Source of the DNA: Chelydra serpentina
Lineage: Eukaryota > Chordata > Testudines > Chelydridae
NCBI GenBank assembly: GCA_037349315.1
Contig: JBAIAC010000035.1
Location: 7,702,501 to 7,766,500 of the forward strand
Length of the DNA stretch: 64,000 nt
Direction: 5' to 3'
Shown: in pieces, positions 53,873-64,000 of the stretch
Numbering within the stretch: the stretch's first letter is position 1
Layout: every line of letters starts with the position of its first letter
Translations under genes and position numbers: made by a program
The notes under the pieces: model-generated
What the model was told of the DNA's origin: nothing
Database searches by the model: none
The model's input: only the letters and a program-made list of their open reading frames with translations

Positions 53873-55435
53873 AGGGAGAGAAGTTACAAGGAATATTTTC
53901 ACCTACAGCTTCCAAACTGGCCTGAGAGTTAACTTGGATTAGGTTTCTGCCTCTGTGTTCATTTGAAGGGGAATGAAGGAGAGAAAAGAGGAAAATTCCC
54001 TCAGGGAAATAAAATGTGTTACTTAAAATGGATTTTTCAAATATTCTTCTTACCAAGTTAGGATTTTTGGGAGGCGGGGAGGATTTTTCATTATTTCACA
54101 GGAAAAACACGTGCAGCTATATTTTTAGCCCCCTCGACAATAGAAACACTACTTCAGGGTATTTAGCTGTCAGGACTGTAGTGTATGGCCGTGATCCTTC
54201 ACCTGTTGAAGTCCAAAGTGCAGCTGCTGTTGATATCCGTGGTGCAGGATCAGACATTAAATGTGGATCTTAAGTACTGAAGACACTCATCTTTCACCAA
54301 GCACTGGCTGCAGGGTCCCTGAGGCAGGCAGGCCATTAAGCGGAGATCCAGGGCAATCGGGAGCCGCAGGTGTAGTGCTAACTGTTAAAAGTTCAGAGAC
54401 TTCTGTTTGAGGGTGGCTGTTATTAGTCTGGAAGGATGTTTTTCACTGAGTAATGATGCCACAGGTCCGGGTTAACGAGGATAAAATATGGTTTAATGGC
54501 TGTTCAGGGGCAGAGCAATCTTTTTGTGTTCTCTGTTTCCAAGCGAAAGGAGGCTTGCCAGAGAACAAACCATCCCAATGTTTTGTTTTATTTTTATCTC
54601 CTAAATAAAATGCAAGGAAAGGGCCAGATCCTGACCCCATCAGGCCTCTCTAGAGCCTGCTGGAGTGATGCAGCTATGACCTTGAGACATAATGAAATCC
54701 TGATCTCCTCTGCTTCTTTTGGGGGGACCAACGTCCAACCCATCCCCTCTGCATGATTCCCTCATCAGATGGATAGGGTTGGAAGGCAGGGAGAATGCAC
54801 AGTGCCTTCCCAACACCACAGATGGATGGGTTCCTCTCTCACAGGGAGGTTGAATGGACCATCGAGAGCAAGAAAGGGATCTCCCAGGACCCGGGGACCC
54901 ATTGGGGCAAAGAAAGCCCCTCACCTCACCAAGGCAATGAGGAGAGTGGAAAATACTAAGCATAACTGCAGTAATTGGAGGCTGGAGCTGAAGGGTATTA
55001 GATTCATCGGCAACATAGTGCGACTCCCCTCACTTTCATTTAAATCACCCCTTCCCCCTCTCCCTTTCCCTTCCCCCTCCCTCAGTCTGTTATTTTTATT
55101 TTCTCTGATACAGCTTGTAAATACTTCTGAGCATTTTGTGTCTGTATACAAGACTGTACAAAGATGTCATGCTAGACGCACATGTAGCAATTATAAGAGA
55201 ATCTGGTCCTTACAGTCCACACAACAGCCAGCCTGTGCTATACTAAATGGATTTTCAGTCTGTAATTCTGTTTAGAACTAATGTGAGCCTTATTATATTC
55301 TGCCCTATTTTTCTTCCAAAACCATCCTAATATCTTCAACGTACTGCTCCTCCTAGACTCCTGGGAACATCTTCCATGGTAGGGGTACTTTAGCCTGCGC
55401 TTCAGCCAGAGCAAAGTCATCATTCCCCCCACCCT

Positions 55436-55458
55436 GAAAGAAAGAAAGAAAGAAAGAG
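55436..55458 (+). repeat. (GAAA)n microsatellite
   Basis: About five and a half GAAA units, continued by 'gagag'. It is a simple repeat. Confidence 0.85.
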
Positions 55459-56086
55459 AGACATCCATCTACTTGGCATTCACTTCTACAGCATAGGAGC
55501 TGATGGGAGATTGTTTAACAGTAGACTCAGATTTTCACTTTTTACTTCTTGGTAAGGACAGTTGTTCCATCTCTTCAAGAAGAGGCAGGAACTCCATTGG
55601 CTTAACATCTGGAAAAGTTCTCTCTCCTACCCAGTGACCAGTAAATAACAGAACAGTATGGCTAGAGTACAAATTTTGTGGGTAGGTTTCGTGAACTAGT
55701 GAGTGGGTTTTTTTTTTTAATTTGTAGGATTTTAATGAATATATTACATTTCTCTATGGTACTTCTCTACTCGTTAAATTAGTAAATAGCTGTGGCGGCA
55801 CAAAGGGTTTAAGGTTCCCAAGTGGGATGCTTTGTAGGATTGCACGTCATTTTAATGAGTGCCACAGTGTGTTCCTTGACAGAAGCCCACAGCACAGACT
55901 TCAGAGCTGGATCAGAAGTCCACCAAAGTGTGGAAACCCTTGTACCTGAGGTTTGGGCCAGCTGTGAGGTTTATCTTCTGATTCAGACTTCCTCCTGGTT
56001 TGGGAGCATTCAGATCTGGAGTTCTGGTTGGACTCATCAGTAGTTAAGAATCGATATATTTTTTTTAAGATCTTTTTCCTGATTAG

Positions 56087-57442
56087 TTGTAGCTAAATTA
56101 GCCCCCATCATATTGTATGTATAGTTGGGGTTATTTTTCCAATGTGCATTTCTTTACATTTATCCACATTAAATTTCATTTGCCATTTTATTGCCCAATC
56201 ATTTAGTTTTGTGAGATCTTTTTGTAGTTCTTCACAGTCTGCTTTGGTTTTAACTATCTTGAGCATCTTAGTATCATCTGCAGACTTTGCCATCTCACTG
56301 TTTACCCCTTCTTCCAAATCATTTATGAATAAGTTGAATAGGATTGGTCTTAGGACTGACCCTTGGGGAACACCACTAGTTACCCCTCTCCATTGTGAAA
56401 ATTTACCATTTATTCCTACCCTTTGTTCCCTGATTTTTAACAAGTTCACAATCCATGAAAGGATCTTCCCTCTTATCCCATGGCAGCTTAATTTACGCAA
56501 GAGCCTTTGGTGAGGGACTTTGTCAAAGGCTTTCTGGAAATCTAAGTACACTATGTCTACTGGATCACCCTTGTCCACATGTTTGTTGACCCCTTCAAAG
56601 AACTCTAATAGATTAGTAAGGCATGATTTCCCTTTACAGAAACCATGTTGACTTTTGCCCAACAATTTATGTTCTCCTATGTGCCTGACAATTTTATTCT
56701 TTACTATTGTTTCAACTAATTTGCCCGGTACGGACGTTAGACTTACTGGTCTGTAATTGCCAGGATCACCTCTAGAGCCCTTTTTAAATATTGGCGTTAC
56801 ATTAGCTATCTTCCAGTCATTGGGTACAGAAGCTGATTTAAAGGACAGGTTACAAACCCTAGTTAATAATTCCGCAATTTCACATTTGAATTCTTTCAGA
56901 ACTCTTGGGTGAATGCCATCTGGTCCCGGTGACTTGTTACAGTTAAGTTTATCAATTAGTTCCAAAACCTCCTCTACTGACACTTCAATCTGTGACAATT
57001 CCTCAGATTTGTCACCTACAAAAGACGGCTCAGGTTGGGGAATCTCCCTAACGTCCTCAGCCGTGAAGACTGAAGCAAAGAATTCGTTTAGTTTCTCTGC
57101 AATGACTTTATCATTTTTAAGTGCTCCTTCTCTATCTCTATCATCCAGGGGCCCCACTGGTTGTTTAGCAGGCTTCCTGCTTCTGACGTATTTAAAAAAT
57201 GTTTTGTTATTAGCTTTTGAGTTTTTGGCTAGCTGTTCTTCAAACTCCATTTTGGCTTTTCTTATTACATTTGTACACTTAATTTGGCAGTGTTTATGCT
57301 CTTCTCTGGTTTCCTCACTAGGACTTGACTTCCACTTTTTAAAAGATGTCTTTTTATCTTTCACTGCTTCTTTTACATGGTTGTTAAGCCACGGTGGCTC
57401 TTTTTTAGTTCTTTGACTTTGCTTTTTAATTTGGGGTACACT
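56087..57442 (-). mobile_element. CR1-type LINE, both ends missing
   Basis: The minus strand carries part of ORF2, from just after the endonuclease (near 57442) to just past the RT palm (near 56108). A typical CR1 copy keeps its 3' end. This one lacks the RT thumb, the C-terminus and the 3' untranslated tail, so either the left border is an old rearrangement or this is a subfamily that ends here. I recall the same left edge from other turtle copies. Confidence 0.85.
56108..57442 (-). CDS. CR1 reverse transcriptase fragment, open frame
   Basis: Open for 418 codons from the GTG at 57364, and the same frame continues upstream without a stop to about 57440, with 'KKEPPWLNNHVKEAV' before the given start. 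Residues below count from 57364. RT motifs in order: 'NKSPGPDGIHPRVLKEF' (144-160), 'YLDFQKAFDKVPH' (273-285, first catalytic Asp at 275), 'GVPQGSVL' (331-338) and S-A-D-D (361-364). The last is F-A-D-D in active relatives; the Phe is Ser here, while both Asp residues remain. 'KWQMKFNVDKCKEMHIG' follows at 393-409. The 3' part of the protein is missing, so it cannot retrotranspose. Few or no frame breaks in 1.3 kb suggests the copy is not very old. Confidence 0.85.
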   Translation of the reverse strand, partial: SVPQIKKQSQRTKKEPPWLNNHVKEAVKDKKTSFKKWKSSPSEETREEHKHCQIKCTNVIRKAKMEFEEQLAKNSKANNKTFFKYVRSRKPAKQPVGPLDDRDREGALKNDKVIAEKLNEFFASVFTAEDVREIPQPEPSFVGDKSEELSQIEVSVEEVLELIDKLNCNKSPGPDGIHPRVLKEFKCEIAELLTRVCNLSFKSASVPNDWKIANVTPIFKKGSRGDPGNYRPVSLTSVPGKLVETIVKNKIVRHIGEHKLLGKSQHGFCKGKSCLTNLLEFFEGVNKHVDKGDPVDIVYLDFQKAFDKVPHQRLLRKLSCHGIRGKILSWIVNLLKIREQRVGINGKFSQWRGVTSGVPQGSVLRPILFNLFINDLEEGVNSEMAKSADDTKMLKIVKTKADCEELQKDLTKLNDWAIKWQMKFNVDKCKEMHIGKITPTIHTI

Positions 57443-57449
57443 AATTAAG

Positions 57450-57545
57450 ATTAAATGAATTACCCAAGGTCACAGAGGAAGTCTGTGACAGAACTAGAAA
57501 TTGACCTCAGGTCTCCTGAGTCCCAGGACAATATCTTGGCTAACA
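57450..57545 (-). repeat. MIR-like SINE fragment
   Basis: Plus-strand clues are 'gaattacccaaggtcacag', 'gtgacagaactagaaattg' and 'aggtctcctgagtccc', the antisense MIR core. It abuts the CR1 fragment. Confidence 0.65.
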
Positions 57546-57549
57546 AACC

Positions 57550-60500
57550 ACCTTCCCTCCCCAAGAACTTTATTCCCTGGCACTGTCTCTTTCTGCTTAA
57601 CTCAGACATTTACTTAGCTCCTAAAGCCAGTTCAGTTAACTTCTCACCATTGTTGGCTTGATGATGGAATGCTTTAATTTATTCACGAGCCACTGGGCCA
57701 GAGTCCGACCTGTAGCTCCAGCACTGCATCTGTGCCACTGCAGCACATGCTCACATAGGGTCTAAATGTTGTCCAGTTTCTCTATTGCACCATTATCTTC
57801 TGTAATGCATATAATATATCCTATGCTTCTGTAAGGCATTTTGGAATTGCACCTTTAAGAAAGAGGCCATATAAAACCAAGTCTTACTGTGTCCCACTGT
57901 TACCTTTGAACCACAACTTCCTCCTTTTCTGCACTCTCCCTGAGTCCCTCCTCCCTAAATTCACCTATCACCTTGAACAGGAGAAGGCAAAACTGTTGTA
58001 TCTTCTCCCCACCATTGAGTTACCAGTGGTTTAGAACAGTACTGGAGGCTACACTAGGAACAGGATGTGTGCCAAACATCAATATAATTAGTCTGCAACA
58101 CAGCATTCAGAGGTGCCCTTCCAGTACTTGTGCTATGGGTAGATGTTCCTGAGCAGATGCTCAATACACTGTTATTAAAATAAGACCCGGTGTCTATCAT
58201 TCACTATTGTAATGACTGTTGTAATGTCTCTGATATTTACATGGCAAGGATTTGTAAACCTGTTCAAACTTCCTAAATAAAGATAGAGCTTAAAAAGGAA
58301 AGGTCCAGACAAGGAGGAATCCAGTATTTGGTGTACATGGTATATCTCAAAGAGAACAATATCCTAAAGGCATGAATGATCTTTGCCCCCAATTACAAAG
58401 TTCCAGCAGCAAAGGAGGTTCTTCTATCCTGAGGGTATGAATTCATTAGGAACCTTTGTCTTCAGTATTGTCCATACCTGGGAGCATGAAGTTCTGTTGC
58501 TATTAGCATTAAACTCTAGATATAAGTACTCAAAACACTTAAATTTTCAGATGAGTTTAAAGTCATTGTGACTAGTGGAAATAATTGATAACAAAGGAAG
58601 ATGACTAACAAGATCCGAAACACGAATATATCAAATCCAAAACTGGTTTCCAAGAACAGTTTTATTGTACTACAATATTAAAGTTAAACTGAATAATATT
58701 TACCAGCCAGACAACATGGATTAGTTTCATACAGACATAACATTTATTAGTCAATATACAACTGTCACTCAAAGCATTTCAGTAACACATTTAAAATGAC
58801 ACTGCATTTGCACATGTACATTTTCACAGACAATATCCAATTTTGCTTACAGTTTGAGGGAACCTAGACCTTACAGTGGACAGTGTTTTCCAAATGTTTA
58901 ACTCAAGTTACATACACTTACATACAGTCAAACTGACCAGGAGCTATGAGATATATATTTATACCTTCTACGTGGACATTCTGTCTCTCTTGGTGCTAAT
59001 GTGGCCTTTGTGACTGGAATATCTTAACAAAATTTTGACACCGTTTTTCTTTTTAGCTGAACATCACTGGGACTGCTTTGCTCACATTTAGCAAGAGCTC
59101 TGGACTGCAAATATCCCTACTTGCTTCATGCAGGGAAACTGCTTGTTTCAAAGGCCAGGGGTTCTCTTGTGCTGTTTTCGGCCTCCCTGATGAAACTCCA
59201 AATACTTTGTTGCATTGGATTACAAAGTTAAGCATTCTAGTGAACAAAACTGATACAACTTTGTACATCACTCAGTACAGATATAATACAAATATATTTG
59301 ATGGTCAGTATTATCCAATGTGGTGACCTGTCATTGTGATAAAGTGGGATTCAGACCGTGTCCATATACTGCATATTGCCAGTTATGACCATAACACCAA
59401 TTTACCCCAAAGATAGTTCTGTGTTGCTTATGCATTCAAAGTAAATAATTTCTATGTCCGATCCAGTTCCTATTAAAGCCAATAGAAAGGCTCCGAGTGA
59501 CTTCACTGGAAGTTGAATCAGACCACAGATAAGGGAAGTGCATGTAATATGCAGGTAATATCACATATGGGCACAGCTCTTTGGAGCCAGTGAAGTTACA
59601 TGTGCTTATCTAGAGATGATTTGACCCAAAATCTTTTAAAACACCATACCCACACATACTCCTCTGCCCCCCAAAAGCTGAATAGAAGATATATTCATTC
59701 AAACCAGAGTATGACTGTCAACACTTCATCCAAATGAAGCCATAAGAAATAGTAATGTGAAGAAATCAAGGCACAATTATTATTAACATTGCATTTTGAA
59801 GCAATTTCAGGGCTCAAAGTGTTTCCACCTGGGTAACAAATGTGTGACTATGCAAGTGTGATAAGTTTTGACAAAAATGGTTACTTAATTTAGCTCTGAT
59901 GAGAATGACATGATATACCAACAAAATGCTCTAGCAAATGTATTATCTATGTAGTAAGACTAAAAAGACCGTGGCTATAATTCAGCCATCAGCAGCAGCA
60001 GATTTCTTTGATTCAGGGACTACACGGTGAATGGTAATGTAGTTTCTACGTCATGGAAGCAGATTGGATGTGTTCACTCTTTGGTTGCTAGGTACTTCAA
60101 ACTCCTTTTTAATAAATGAAATATCTTTTCCATGATTAAAAAAAAAAGGGAGGAGAAGGGGACTGACTGTATCCACCCTCGATTGCCTTTTGCTGGTTAA
60201 TTCATGCATGATGTTATTTGCACTCCCTCTGGGCCAGAGAGAAACACAGCCATTCACAGTAAATCAGCACAGGGACCTGTGATTGTAAATTACAAAATGA
60301 AGAGGCAAGGTAGATTTGTTCCTGGGGGAAAAACATCTAATAAGTGGATATAAGAATGTGTAGAATAAAGTATGCGATCATTACATTTCTGCTCCCGTGA
60401 TGCATTGACACCAACTTCTGCCAACTCACTGACGTGCAACTTCTGCTATCATTTATGTCACCTCTGAATTTAAACCATTGAGTGCCAAAGAAGATCACTG

Positions 60501-62130
60501 TGAACTGTATAGGGCTTTCCTTTGTGCTTATTTCAAGCTCTGAATTGTGCATACAAAAGGTCTATTAATAGGACATTTATGGTCTTGTTCGTAACTTCCT
60601 AGGAAACCGCTGTTTAGGAGAACAAGGCAAAGTTACGCAATACTTGTCAAATTAAAATGGGCGATGTATAATTAAAGAAAAAAATGTCTAAGCACGCCAT
60701 ATTCCAACAGAAGTATTTAGGCATTTTTATCTGTTACACTCACTAGCATGAAAAGCTTTAAATTTATAGAGGTTCCCAACTCTTAGGTCCTGATCCTGCA
60801 CTAAGCACTTACATACATGCTTATTTTTACTACCCTGAGGAGTTCCACAATGGGACTTGTAAAGAAGCTGGCTGCCACCCAGGCATGTCCAGGGGTCTCT
60901 GTGCACAGCCTGGGTGAGCAAAAAAGCTTCCTTCACAGAGTCTTTCACCATTCTTAGGAGGCCATCTGCTCTGAGCCGTCTCAGAACGGACTCCCTAGCA
61001 GACTTCCTAGCATCAGCTGCTCCCTCCTAATTGCTTAAGGTACCAACCTCTTCCCAGTGCCAGGTCCCTCTGGTTGGCTCAAATACAAAGCCTGCTCCAG
61101 GCTTCAAGACTCCTGCAGGGCAGGTCCCTCACTCCCTTGCTTGCTCACAGGACTACTCTATCAGCGTAATAAAGTTCACCATGTATACAAGTATTTGCTG
61201 CAGGATTGGGGCCTTATTCTACAGACCAGTTTCTGAGAGAGCTTTACCTTTCCTCCCAATGCCTCCCTCCCTCACTGTTTGGTTCTTAATGCTTTAGTCC
61301 ACCCCACCATGTCAAGATCAGCTAGTTGGTCTTGGAGGGGGTGAGGAGGAGGATGGAAAGTGTAGCCGTAATAACAGAAAGTTTCTTACATCTACAACTG
61401 TGGTAGCTGCTTGTGTGGCTCCATAAGGTACATTGTATAGCCAGACAGAAAATGGGCTATTTCTAGGATGTTCTAAGATGAACATTGTGTTCTTGCATAA
61501 ATTAATAGCTTAATTTTAAAAAACAAAAGGCAACTCCTGGAAAGATTTAATATTTGGATGATCCTCTTCCCTCCTAAGGACATTGCTATACTCCGAAAGG
61601 CCCAGATTCTCTCCAGCAGTGAGACCTGCTCAGTCCAGGAGAGAAGAGGGCAGTGAGAGAATGGTTATGCCTCCTTAAGGATCAAGCTGTCCTGATCCTG
61701 ACATGAATGAGACGCTTCTATGCGGTTCTAAAACTTATGCCAGCGCGCTCTGATCCCCAAGGGCCATACGCCAATTAAGAACTGGTAGAGAACAAGTGCG
61801 TGCCATCCAACCCCAACATGGCCCTGTACCAGAGATGGAGGAACAGTTGTCAGATGAGCCAGCTATGCTAGATTAATCCAGTTGAGAGCTTCTTCATACC
61901 AGGGGAATTCTCAGCTAGCCACTTACTACCAGTGGTGTGAAGTGGCCAGGGTAGGCGGATAGAATCTGGTCCAGTGTGTCTGTCGTGTGAAAATGTATCT
62001 GCACGTGAATGTTTTTTCAGATGAGGAGCTGTGAAGAGTACAAATTAAACCTAAGGGCAGGGCTGACCTAACTTTTTAGTGTAGATCAGGCCTAAAAAAG
62101 GAATGCAGCAGATGCTAATGATACAGATTG
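57550..62130. other. No gene recognised over 4.6 kb
   Basis: The longest frames are about 88 codons (61031-61297, plus). An AT-rich stretch at 58640-58760 has two AATAAA hexamers on the minus strand and might be an exon end, but no coding sequence supports it. A 3' MIR-like tail is possible near 57776-57880. Otherwise it looks single-copy. Confidence 0.45.
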
Positions 62131-62136
62131 ACTCTC

Positions 62137-62398
62137 AGGACTGGTCTACATGGAGAACTTACTTTGTTGTAGCTACATTGCTCAGGGGTGTGAAAAATCC
62201 ACAGCCCTGAGTGATGCAGTTAAATGGACCTAGTCCCAGGCGTAGACAGCGCTAGGTTGACTGAAGAATTCTTCCATCAATCTAGCTATCGCCTCTCGAG
62301 GTGGATTACCTATGCTGATGGGAGAACCCCCTCCCGTCGGTGTAGGTAATGTGTACACTGCAGCTGTGCTGCTGTGGCATTTCAAGTGTAGACAATCC
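62137..62398. mobile_element. Harbinger-like palindrome
   Basis: The left end GGACTGGTCTACATGG and the right 'caagtgtagacaatcc' mark the family. The interior has 'gctcaggggtgtgaaaaatc' and 'cccgtcggtgtaggtaat', shared with the copies at 45.6 and 42.3 kb. A TCA precedes it, but I cannot find a matching copy at the right edge. Confidence 0.6.
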
Positions 62399-62416
62399 CA
62401 CAATGAAAACTAACTA

Positions 62417-62621
62417 GGGGCGTGTCTACATTTACAGTGCTGCACCGGTGCTGCTGCGCCGCTATAGTGCTTAGTGAAGACACTGTCTATGCCAATGGGA
62501 GCGCTTCTCTTGTTGACGTTGGTACTCCACCCCCCACGAGAGCTTCTCTACACGTAGCGTGCTCTGCACTGGGGGATAGGTCGGTATAACTACATGGCTC
62601 AGGGGTGTGGATAGACCAAGC
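62417..62621. mobile_element. Harbinger-like palindrome, CTA duplication
   Basis: The left end GGGGCGTGTCTACATT is preceded by CTA (62414-62416), and the right end 'gatagaccaagc' is followed by CTA (62622-62624), a TNA-type 3-bp duplication. The ends match imperfectly, so it has aged. It lies only 18 bases from the preceding copy. Confidence 0.6.
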
Positions 62622-62639
62622 CTAGGCAATCTAGTTTTT

Positions 62640-63122
62640 AGCAGTTTTGATCTTCTTTGCAGCCCGACCAATGAATTTTCAGATTTTGCAACAGCACTAG
62701 GTGGCTTTTTATACTGGCCCTGGAATCTCTGAGAGAAGTTAAATTCCTGGGCTGGATCTGCTGTCAGTTACATAGGTGTAACAGAGTTACTTGATCGCTC
62801 AGTGAGATGATGAAATTACTCTGGATTTCCCCTTCTATAACTGACAGCAGAATCTGGTCCACCTTCCCACAGTGTATTCACTAGCTACTCTGATTAAGCC
62901 TGCTGTGTCCAGCAGTATTAATGAATGTGGGTCTGACCGTGTGTTCCTTATGCAGCCAGAATTCCTGTTGGGCCAGTGAGCTGAAGTAAGTCAACATGGC
63001 TTGATTAAAGTAACTGGAGCTCAGTGATCTATACTAGTTGAGGATCTGGCCCATTGACGGTAATGGGAGATTTGCCTATGTCCTCAACAAGACCTATTTC
63101 AAATGTAAACCATTTTGGGGAG
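62640..63122. other. Old palindrome; no gene
   Basis: Near 62758-62775 'ctgctgtcagttacatag' is mirrored by 'ctataactgacagcag' at 62835-62850, an inverted repeat of 16 bases with one or two mismatches. The rest is unremarkable. Confidence 0.5.
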
Positions 63123-63757
63123 AGATCCACAAAGGGACTTTGGTGTTGCAACCCTGAATGTCATGGTGCCTAGAAAAATCACAGGAACAGTGCGACCCAC
63201 AAAACCTGAGTTAGGTGTTTAGGCTCCCTATACAATGAGGGGTGGCAGATTGCTGTTCAAATCCCTTCTCCCCCTCAGGACTTGAATAGGGGTCTCCTAC
63301 ACCCTGGGTGAGTACCCTATCCACTAGACTAAAAGTTATAAGGGATGTCCTTTCCCCTGACTCCTCTGCTCCCGTCTGTTTCATATGAACACGACTGAGG
63401 GGCCTGATCTGGTAAGCATGCTCACAGGTTTCCTACCAGATTGGGTTCTTGCACATCATACGTGGCCAAACACCTTTCTTCCCCAGTTTGTGAATCACTC
63501 TGGGGCTTAGGAAGGAGATGCGCGCCTGGATGTCCATCATGATTTGTATCCTGAGGCAGGAGATCGGTACCTGGGTGCCTAGAGGGAGTCCACAGTGAGC
63601 ATGCCCAGAGGAAAAAACTTAGGCGCTAAGTGAGTTTAGGCATTTACAGGATTAGGTGGCAGCTGAGTGGGAATTTTGTGGATCACATAGGTGCCTAAAA
63701 ACAAGACTTAGGGGCCTGAAAATGGGGCTTGGGTGCCTAAGTATCTTTGTGGATCAC
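63123..63757. mobile_element. Large palindromic element with GATCCACAAAG ends
   Basis: 'gatccacaaagggacttt' on the left and 'gtatctttgtggatcac' on the right are inverted relatives. Inner copies of the same words ('cgacccacaaaacctgagtt' at 63195 and 'ttttgtggatcacatagg' at 63674) suggest nested or duplicated arms. There is no coding capacity and no clear target duplication. I recall the family from turtle repeats but cannot name its superfamily. Confidence 0.5.
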
Positions 63758-64000
63758 ACCCTTAGTCCTTAACTATTTAGTTGTTTTCTTTGGAAGTACG
63801 TTAGTTCCTTTTGAAGCACAGGACTGATGTACGCAGTTATGAACTAATAACCTAAACATTTACTTCCTACTTCAGATACATTATTCTTGATTAATTAGTA
63901 CACTTCTTTAATTATAGCACAGCCACTCAATCCAGATGTGTCACTCAAGTCTTTGATTACTGTGTTTCTAATTCTGCAACTTTTGCTCATGTGAGTAGTA

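Larger units (their letters stand above)
53248..56085. other. No gene recognised
   Basis: The 168-codon plus frame at 54769-55275 shows no motif. A run of 17 G bases lies at 53856-53872 and a GAAA microsatellite at 55436-55458. The remainder is AT-rich and unique-looking. Confidence 0.45.

Noticed and set aside
56142..57416. Plus frames of 123 and 167 codons opposite the CR1 ORF
   Set aside because: They are antisense to the RT frame, which has the real motifs.
58383..58571. 62-codon plus frame as a possible small exon
   Set aside because: No splice sites in the right phase and no motif; it is within chance expectation for its length.

Overview
This is vertebrate nuclear DNA with no host protein-coding exon that I can recognise. 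The host is most likely a hidden-necked (cryptodiran) turtle. The main evidence is a nearly complete tRNA-Lys-type Cry I SINE on the minus strand (36364-36537) with its A box, B box and CR1-like tail. Several CR1 3' ends, MIR-like SINEs, a decayed RTE LINE, a Penelope-like element and many short hAT and Harbinger-like palindromic elements fit that setting. The window reads as an intron or intergenic region.

Layout. 1-14.5 kb: old SINE and LINE scraps, four copies of an 8-bp-TSD hAT MITE, a (TG)n microsatellite and one GC-rich repeat block. 14.5-17.5 kb: a decayed RTE-clade LINE with endonuclease and reverse transcriptase remnants, split by a CR1 3' end. 20.2-26.3 kb: a solo-LTR-like repeat, then several DNA transposons, two sets nested inside one another. 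27.8-45.9 kb: more Harbinger-like and hAT MITEs, a CR1 tail, Cry I, and a Penelope-like element with a GIY-YIG-type tail (39.8-40.9 kb). 46.2-53.3 kb: a class I (gamma-like) endogenous retrovirus on the minus strand, sitting inside an older palindromic element. 56.1-57.4 kb: a CR1 reverse transcriptase ORF still open for 418 codons. 57.5-64 kb: mostly unrecognised, with a few palindromic elements at the end.

The main point of interest is the retrovirus (46282-53137). Its two 466-bp LTRs show no difference by eye, which means a very recent insertion or LTR conversion. Yet the body is badly damaged: gag lacks most of its capsid, pol lacks the connection between RT and RNase H, env lacks the ectodomain of its membrane subunit, and there are several frameshifts and stops. 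Either a defective lineage is still being copied by proteins supplied in trans, or the assembly has indel errors, which would not explain the large losses.

The second theme is the record of cut-and-paste transposition. At least 16 non-autonomous hAT elements can be delimited to the base by their 8-bp target duplications, and a set of TNA-flanked Harbinger-like palindromes shares a GTCTACAC-type end. None carries a transposase, so all must have been moved by enzymes encoded elsewhere. I see no CRISPR array, no bacterial-style operon and no new multi-gene system.
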